Below, piece by piece: positions 17,301 through 21,082 of a DNA stretch of 21,082 bases. A program made the translations under genes and the position numbers. The stretch's first letter is position 1. The number at the start of each line of letters is the position of its first letter. This DNA is from Flavobacteriales bacterium (lineage in GTDB: Bacteria; Bacteroidota; Bacteroidia; Flavobacteriales; JABDKJ01): contig JABDKJ010000011.1 in the NCBI GenBank assembly GCA_013002285.1, positions 1-21,082 of the forward strand. Direction: 5' to 3'. Below the pieces are notes generated by a model that searched no databases, was not told the DNA's origin, and was given only the letters and a program-made list of their open reading frames with translations.

Positions 17301-20300
17301 TGGTTGCAGTGATATCAATAAGGTTATAGTCAACTGAAACGTCTTGACCACTTACATTATCCAGTGTCAATGTGAAAGTCATAGAACCTGCATTTTCAGC
17401 TATTGAAATATCATCTATAGAAAGACAAGGTGTGGCATCATTGTCTGTGATCGTTCCTGTTCCCGTACCCATTCCTGAACAAACCGTTCCATTCGCGATC
17501 GATCCTAATGTGATCGTATAGGTCTCGTCCATCTCATCCAACAAGTCTTCAATGATCGTAACCGGGAATGTGGCACTTATGCTTCCTTCCGGAATTATAA
17601 CAGATGTACTTGGTAATGATGCATCTATCGTTGCATTTGTTCCGGTTGTTACATCTGCAATAGAATAGTTCACCGTTACATCTTGTCCACTTATAGCATC
17701 CAGTGTAACTGTGAATTCTGAAGGGGTCACCGATTCATCAACCGTAACATTATCAATACTTACACAAGGTGTAGCATCGTTGTCTATTATCACTCCTGTT
17801 GCAGTCTCGAAGCCTACACACAGATCCGCATTCACGTTACCTGTCAAGTTCACTGTAAAGGTCTCATCGATCTCATCCAAAAGATCGTCATTGATCGGAA
17901 TGGATACAGTAGCCATTGTTGTTCCAGCTGGTATCGTTATGACAACCGGTGCATTGGTGTAGTCTGTCGCTAATGTATTTGTTGTTATATCCGTCAATGT
18001 ATATGTGAAGTCTACAGGCGATCCACTTGCTGCGCTCAGATTCACAGTGAGATCCATAATGCCGACATTCTCAGATGCGGCCACGTCAAAAATGCTCAAA
18101 CATGGTGTAGCATCGTTATCTGTGATCGTTCCTGTTCCTGTTTCACTGCCCACACAAAGAATTGCTGCTCCTGGATTTGAAAGAGCGATCTCGAAAGTCT
18201 CGTCTACTTCATTCAATGCATCGTCATTGACCGTAGCTACGATCGAAACAGAAGTTGTTCCTTCTGGAATGGTCATTGAACCATTCGTAGCAACATTGAA
18301 GTCAACCCCACCATTGGCGGCTGTAATATCTGTTGTTGTATAATCAAAGGTCACGTCCTGTCCACTCACTGCATCAAGTGCTATAGTGAATGTCATTGTT
18401 CCGAGCGATTCATCTTGTGTAACGTCATCTATACTAATGCACGGGGGAGCGTCATCATCTGTGATCGTTCCTGTCCCTATTTCACTACCAACACAAAGTG
18501 TCGCAGCTCCAGGATTTGAAAGGGCGATCTCAAAAGTCTCGTCTATCTCATTCAGAACATCATCATTGATCGGCACTACAACTGTTATTGAAGCTGTCCC
18601 TTCCGGGATCGTCAATGAAACTGTTGTAGGCGATGCTGTAAAGTCCGTTCCTCCATTTGATGCAGTAATTTCTGTTACATCATAATCAACCGTTACATCT
18701 TGTCCACTAACGGCATCCAAAGCAATTGTAAATGTCATCGCAGAAATTGATTCATCTTGTGTGATGTCGTCTATGCTCAAACAAGGAGTAACATCATCAT
18801 CCAAGATCGTAACTACACCAGTACATCCCGCTCCGATAGTTGCGTTCACAGGACTTGACAAATTAAAGTCGAACGACTCATCGATCTCATCCAAAAGATC
18901 ATCATTTATTGGAATATCAATATCTATTGAAGGGTTACCTGCCGTTATTGTGGCTGTACCAGCCGTAAGGTCATAATCTGTTGGGTCTAAAGCGACTCCA
19001 TCTGAAGTAGAATAGTCGAATGTTACATCCAAACAACTCACAGCACTCAAGCTTACCGTTAACGTTGCTGTACCTGCTGTTTCATTGACAGAAACAGAGT
19101 TCACACAAAGTTCTGGTGTAGCGTCATTGTCAATTATTGTCATTGAACCAGTATCATCTCCCAGGCCTGCATTTACAGCATTAGTAAGATTGATCTCAAA
19201 TGTTTCATTCAATTCATTGCAAAGGTCATCCACTATCGTAAATGGTATGTTATAAGTGGTCATGCCTGCGGGAATGGTATGGCCTGTGCTGGACAACAGA
19301 TCATGATCATCAATTGAAGTTGTCGTAATGTTGTTGATGTTGTGATCGAATGTGACATTGGATGCACTTGGATTGGTCAATCCTATTACAATATTTACCA
19401 GTCCATCTGCCTCATTGAACATAATGTCATTTACAAAAAGATCAGGAGTCCCGTCATCATCTAATATCGTACCCAACGCAGTTCCTTGTGCCGGACATAT
19501 CGTAGCCACTGTTGGCGAACTAATGGTGAAGTCGAATGTTTCATTTGATTCGTCTGCAACGTCATCTAGAATGGGAACAGAGATGACCGTGGACATGCTA
19601 TTTGTGCTTATCGTTCCAGAACCGCTTGTTGAACTATAGTCTGAACCAGGAGTCGCGTCATTTGGTGATGTCGAGAAATTAAAGGTAATGTCTGCACTAC
19701 TTTCGATATCAGTAGTAACTGTAAGGTCCATGTTAGTGTTCGCTTCCGTTACATTAACGTTCGAAACCGAAATGCAAGGTATAGCCTCATCGTTGAGAAT
19801 TGTAGCAATTCCTTGACCATCTGTGAGCAATGCGTTCGTTTCATTGGCGAGAACTGCTTCAAAATTTTCATTTGGCTCAAAAATATTGTCATCATTAATA
19901 ACAAAAGTGAGAGGTACAGAATTACTTCCAGCGGGAATAGTTACCAATGTAGTTAGGACCGAATTAAAATCGTTAGGTGAAATTGCGGTTATATCATTCG
20001 TGAGGTATTCGAACGAAATGTTTTGATAGCTCGGGTTGTTCAGTGAAACTATAAGGTCAATTGAACCAGTATTTTCTAACGTTGAATTGTCTGCAATGCT
20101 CAATTCAGGATAAGCTTCGTTGTCGGTGATCGTTCCTATTGCTTGAGCATCAAATCCAGATACGTTGGTAACACCGGAAATATTTAATTCAAATGTCTCG
20201 GACAGTTCATATATGTTGTCCTCATTTATAGTAATATCTATGGTAGCGATGAGGTCTCCTGCGGGTATGGTCTTTGTCATTCCAGGGATCACTCCTAAGT

Positions 20301-21082
20301 AATCACTACCTGCGGTTGTGGATACATCATTTGTACCATAAGTCACGACAATGTCTTGACAATAGGTGGAACTTAGCACCAAATTAAATGTCGCTGTCCC
20401 ATCAGATTCGCTGACCACAGGATCATCTATACTTAAATTTGGTTGTACATCAGTGATGATCACATCAAATTGACATAAAGAGCTCGTATTTCCATTGTCA
20501 TCATTTACAGAATAAGTAACGGTAGTTGTTCCAGGGAGAAATGTGGAACCAGGTAAATGAGATCTGGTCCAATTGGCGGAAAGATCTGCCGTGCAGTTAT
20601 CCACCGCGGTTGGTTCAGTCCATGTTACGATGGCATCGCAAGTCGATGGGTCTGCATTTTGAATGATATTGGTTGGACAATTAAAAATTACTGGATCTTC
20701 ATCATCGGTCACTGTAATATCTTGGGTGCAAATGGCTGTATTCCCTGAACCATCGGTCACAGTCCATGTCACAATGGTCGTTCCAAGAGGGTAAGTATCA
20801 CTTGCATCTGCTGTTCCATTGAAGTCATTCACTACGGAAGCCACAGAACAATTGTCAGCTGTTCCCGGTGGTATTACTGTTACTGCTGCTGTACAGAGTC
20901 CAACATCAGCGCTTTGTGTTTGGTCGGCCGCGCATGTGATCGTAGGGTCTTCATCATCCGTTACTGTAATGTCTTGAGTGCAAATGGCCGTGTTGCCAGA
21001 GGCATCTGTTACGGTCCATGTCACTGTGGTCGTTCCAAGAGGGTAGGTATCGCTTGCATCGGCCGTTCCATTAAAGTCGTTC
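11380..21082 (-). CDS. Giant Calx-beta/HYR repeat surface protein with type B T9SS sorting domain (N-terminus outside window)
   Basis: The reading frame is open from the stop at 11380-11382 to the right edge, giving at least 3,233 residues; the signal peptide and true start lie beyond 21082. Order from the N-terminal side: two and a half HYR repeats, 19 Calx-beta repeats, eight to nine HYR or HYR-like repeats, a PKD-like domain with NAGADQ, and the C-terminal sorting domain. That last domain begins VPNAISPDNDGTND and contains VYNRWGQTLY, the CHU_C/gliding-motility type B signal for T9SS export. HYR and Calx-beta are Ig-like folds; Calx-beta modules bind calcium between DDD/DND and ExxETF-type acidic positions. 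The protein is expected on the cell surface or released, as adhesin or in gliding or biofilm. A GTG at 21024 lies inside a repeat and is not a start. Near-identical composition throughout argues for growth by tandem duplication. Confidence 0.93.
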   Translation of the reverse strand, partial: NDFNGTADASDTYPLGTTTVTWTVTDASGNTAICTQDITVTDDEDPTITCAADQTQSADVGLCTAAVTVIPPGTADNCSVASVVNDFNGTADASDTYPLGTTIVTWTVTDGSGNTAICTQDITVTDDEDPVIFNCPTNIIQNADPSTCDAIVTWTEPTAVDNCTADLSANWTRSHLPGSTFLPGTTTVTYSVNDDNGNTSSLCQFDVIITDVQPNLSIDDPVVSESDGTATFNLVLSSTYCQDIVVTYGTNDVSTTAGSDYLGVIPGMTKTIPAGDLIATIDITINEDNIYELSETFELNISGVTNVSGFDAQAIGTITDNEAYPELSIADNSTLENTGSIDLIVSLNNPSYQNISFEYLTNDITAISPNDFNSVLTTLVTIPAGSNSVPLTFVINDDNIFEPNENFEAVLANETNALLTDGQGIATILNDEAIPCISVSNVNVTEANTNMDLTVTTDIESSADITFNFSTSPNDATPGSDYSSTSGSGTISTNSMSTVISVPILDDVADESNETFDFTISSPTVATICPAQGTALGTILDDDGTPDLFVNDIMFNEADGLVNIVIGLTNPSASNVTFDHNINNITTTSIDDHDLLSSTGHTIPAGMTTYNIPFTIVDDLCNELNETFEINLTNAVNAGLGDDTGSMTIIDNDATPELCVNSVSVNETAGTATLTVSLSAVSCLDVTFDYSTSDGVALDPTDYDLTAGTATITAGNPSIDIDIPINDDLLDEIDESFDFNLSSPVNATIGAGCTGVVTILDDDVTPCLSIDDITQDESISAMTFTIALDAVSGQDVTVDYDVTEITASNGGTDFTASPTTVSLTIPEGTASITVVVPINDDVLNEIDETFEIALSNPGAATLCVGSEIGTGTITDDDAPPCISIDDVTQDESLGTMTFTIALDAVSGQDVTFDYTTTDITAANGGVDFNVATNGSMTIPEGTTSVSIVATVNDDALNEVDETFEIALSNPGAAILCVGSETGTGTITDNDATPCLSIFDVAASENVGIMDLTVNLSAASGSPVDFTYTLTDITTNTLATDYTNAPVVITIPAGTTMATVSIPINDDLLDEIDETFTVNLTGNVNADLCVGFETATGVIIDNDATPCVSIDNVTVDESVTPSEFTVTLDAISGQDVTVNYSIADVTTGTNATIDASLPSTSVIIPEGSISATFPVTIIEDLLDEMDETYTITLGSIANGTVCSGMGTGTGTITDNDATPCLSIDDISIAENAGSMTFTLTLDNVSGQDVSVDYNLIDITATNGGVDLTATPSGTVLIAEGSTSNTIVVTLNDDVLAEGNETFDIVLDPPTAASLCPGNEVGTGTILDNESVPNLSMSDVSYDETDGTVIFTIISTGLSASDITFDVTSIDGSAIGGIDFDIISGSATILAGTNNYDVIFDITDDALFEFDENFTIEITNIVGANMLDTDAEVTIVSDDAMPCISIDPSSTTEASPVSWMLFSINLDAPSGEDVTFDVNYTDISTHSSADLDFNPGTIPSSIMIPAGSTSFNFNVMVIDDLYDEMAETFSIDLSNAVNAAFCTSSAIGTIIDDDPVPCVSVNNLTASEADGIATFTFTLDAASGQDIDIEYYTADGNAENAADYSGGTAWITIPEGDLTYDLDIPILEDVLSEADETFTMNMNTAINANICGVAGIATITDNDPSPTISIDDVTANEGDGTMSFTIALSAVSGQDTYVDHTINDISAVNGGVDYTGITLDNHLIPAGSISKTIVISINDDLINETDENFEIVLSNPIGATIDISNGVGTGTIQDNDIPPTISVSPNASVNESAGSIDVVVSLSSISGQDVTFSYNQTDNSALNTLDYTSNINSATIVAGSMSTIITIAILEDALDEIDEEFWFNIYSPINASLGVNQQTIQILDNDSAPVISIAPVSQDESIANMTFTMSIDAVSSLDVSADYVLSDITSTSGLDHGDPGIPVTLTVLAGDLSTTFSVPIINDALNEIDETFAITLSNPINGIIMPGSESAIGEILDNDPIPCISINNVTANEGDVGMSFTVALNFASGQTISVNYDVSDNTATNGTDLIASASGTLTFLPGETAKSIPATLIDDIISEGAETFHITLSSPTQASLCTGLEMGTGTILDNETSCLYITDPTSVSESDGSVTFTVYLTSPSGSDVTFDYTTAANSALVGDDFVFDSGTRTIAAGNLSEDIVISINNDLMNEDPEDFKLVLSNILGGVFCTLTEEGTVIINDDDAMPELCIDGSISVDEDAGAASMNISLSATSGLPVSVDYQLDPLTATAALDYDPSGGTIIFAPGELVKNISIPIVSDLVDELNETFNVSLTNATNASVSLGCSNTTTIIDKNEPVAICQDISVYVDNDGLASIQHDTIYAGSNISGTIVSYFTNDTAFTCADIPSFFPVTLTVTDNNGDTGSCNATIFVQDTIAPSITCLDTIIALNDLGVATLNGIDLTDNYSDNCSVSTPTILNGSYDCSNLGAPLIVTVSVADGSGNLNSCISNVTVIDSIAPEITCPSDVTIDTDPGTNTANYIYSPPVVIENCIDSIVQTDLTGLTSNSNFPMGNTIQEYTVYSASGDTASCSFTVTVEDNEPPVANCQLDFDLDLDASGDASINISDIENGSTDNDGIASITISNNTFDCSDIGPNDIWLVIEDNSGNLDSCLTVVTINDITPPAMSCENNITMPLDNDGMLTLIPADLDINTSDVCDGIDLTLSLDHTTFDCTSLGDTLITMTALDQSGNSNTCSTTVTIIDDMAPEIICQGATLVLDSLGNATLDPLALDAGTTDNCEFALSVSKETFDCSDIGVNSVTLYAFDTSGNIDSCLAAVTLVGDIAAELTCPSNIDTIAEIGICSVDLTIDPLLVIESCSYTVTNDLNTNGTDISGTYPVGSTLVTFTVTNSAGNVSTCTTEINVVDDQIPFITCPNDTTVYISPTLSYVEFEFGDPEHGDNCTDFLFTQTSGLASGAQFPIGTDTISFSIVDVSNNEFTCSYVVTVLDTIAPVIDLENVIACEGWIDVPIPDVYDNSGEEINIFNDLTGTDDASSDLYPEGETTVVWTAIDTYGNITIDTSYVEMWAMPEAPNAGADQVLFFKNSTYLEGNEYPNTNSYWDLLNGSGNIVNDTIHNTQVTNLPVGTHILSWNVDNGVCLVQSDTMIIQVKEIIVPNAISPDNDGTNDALVIEGIENFDNEVIVYNRWGQTLYKAKNYQNDWYGTGKNGKTLPPDTYYYIVKLDELKDYAGFLVIKYKP
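11383..11646 (-). other. Type B T9SS C-terminal sorting domain (CHU_C type)
   Basis: The last 88 codons of the giant gene encode the gliding-motility-associated C-terminal domain. It runs from EIIVPNAISPDNDGTND through VYNRWGQTLYKAKNYQNDW and PPDTYYYIV to the end KYKP. In Bacteroidota such tails are recognised by the type IX machinery and keep large adhesins such as SprB attached or exported. It differs from the type A tail of the protein at 4777-7152, so the cell is expected to have both sorting routes. Confidence 0.92.
11647..11898 (-). other. PKD-like domain segment of the giant protein
   Basis: The segment starts MPEAPNAGADQ and shows the pattern L-x-GN, then W, G-S-G, T-x-V-x-N-L, then G-T-H-I-L-S-W and a single late cysteine (NGVCLVQSD). 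This resembles the PKD/SprB-like beta-sandwich found just before CHU_C tails in many Bacteroidota adhesins. Assignment rests on these spaced motifs only. Confidence 0.6.
11899..14088 (-). repeat. C-terminal HYR / HYR-like repeat block
   Basis: Eight to nine units of about 75-84 residues, most joined by a phrase of the form D-x-x-A-P-x-I-T-C. Clear HYR units have DNC in the middle, then P-x-G-x-T and a final G-N-x-x-x-C (for example the units with FPMGNT, YPVGST and FPIGTD). Others replace the middle by TFDCSDIG or TFDCTSLG, a related variant. The last unit (IAPVIDLENVIACEG) has lost most cysteines. These extracellular Ig-like modules usually mediate adhesion. Confidence 0.8.
14089..20439 (-). 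repeat. Array of 19 tandem Calx-beta repeats
   Basis: 2,117 codons divide into 19 units averaging about 111 residues. A typical unit starts CLSIDDVTxxE, has SGQDVTxDY near residue 35, IPEG or IPAG near 65, then NDDxLxExDETFxIxLSNP near 80, and ends TGTITDNDATP. The acidic positions at both ends match the calcium sites of Calx-beta folds. Units 6 and 7 counted from the N-terminal side are the most alike, also at DNA level (around 18120-18800). Twelve units carry a cysteine near the first strand and one in the late loop (LCVGSE type); five carry neither. Confidence 0.9.
20440..21082 (-). repeat. N-terminal HYR repeat block, continuing past the window
   Basis: Two complete HYR units and part of a third precede the Calx-beta array. 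The phrases YPLGTT, VTWTVTD, GNTAICTQDITVTDDEDP recur with a period of 252 bases (84 residues). DNA at 20708-20830 and 20960-21082 differs at only about 20 of 123 positions by hand alignment. The unit next to the Calx-beta array (SHLPGSTFLPGTTTVTYSV) is more diverged. More near-identical copies are likely to the right of the window. Confidence 0.85.

Noticed and set aside
12764..20026. Many plus-strand frames of 60-110 codons antisense to the giant gene
   Set aside because: They recur with the period of the Calx-beta and HYR repeats and mirror their Ser/Thr/Asp-rich codons, so they are shadows.
14089..20439. Repeated DNA as a possible CRISPR or non-coding satellite array
   Set aside because: The period is about 333 bases, the frame is open throughout and differences follow codons, so it is a protein repeat.
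21022..21024. GTG as start codon of the giant gene
   Set aside because: It lies in the middle of an HYR repeat and the same repeat pattern continues in frame to the window edge.

Overview
The window looks like chromosomal DNA of a Bacteroidota bacterium, probably Flavobacteriales. Two encoded proteins end in the sorting domains of the type IX secretion system (T9SS): a type A tail at 4777-7152 and a type B gliding-motility-type (CHU_C) tail at 11380-21082. The AT-rich intergenic regions, general lack of Shine-Dalgarno sequences, LVIVD/choice-of-anchor-B protein and HYR/Calx-beta adhesin also fit. The species cannot be named from the sequence. No rRNA, tRNA, CRISPR array, insertion sequence or phage gene was seen.

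Left part (1-4770), housekeeping and stress genes, nearly all on the minus strand. The N-terminal third of a sugar-porter MFS transporter runs off the left edge, with a perfect dyad just upstream of its start. Two small cysteine-rich GDCCVxC-family paralogues follow, one canonical and one diverged. Next is a tightly overlapping three-gene operon: lipoprotein MsrA, a DinB-fold protein, and a serine racemase/threonine dehydratase-like PLP enzyme. A nitroreductase-family FMN oxidoreductase is divergent from a tiny plus-strand gene (4609-4770) for a 53-residue Lys/Cys-rich protein. Their shared intergenic region holds another dyad.

Middle part (4777-11383), envelope and secreted proteins. A 791-residue T9SS-exported LVIVD (choice-of-anchor B) protein is followed upstream by a 1170-residue exported protein. 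That protein has an N-terminal TraB/GumN domain fused to three apparent repeats of a beta-rich module and a helical C-terminal region. Divergent from it is an M23 (LytM-type) metallopeptidase with an N-terminal membrane anchor.

Right part (11380-21082), one giant gene, open to the right edge. At least 3,233 residues are visible: HYR repeats, 19 tandem Calx-beta repeats, eight to nine more HYR or HYR-like repeats, a PKD-like domain and a type B T9SS tail. This is a very large cell-surface or secreted adhesin-type protein. In the Calx-beta array a pair of cysteines is gained or lost together from repeat to repeat, which predicts an intradomain disulfide.

No complete new multi-gene system is evident. 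The points most worth a second look are the cysteine-pair pattern, the composite TraB protein, the unlisted small Cys-rich gene and three intergenic dyads.
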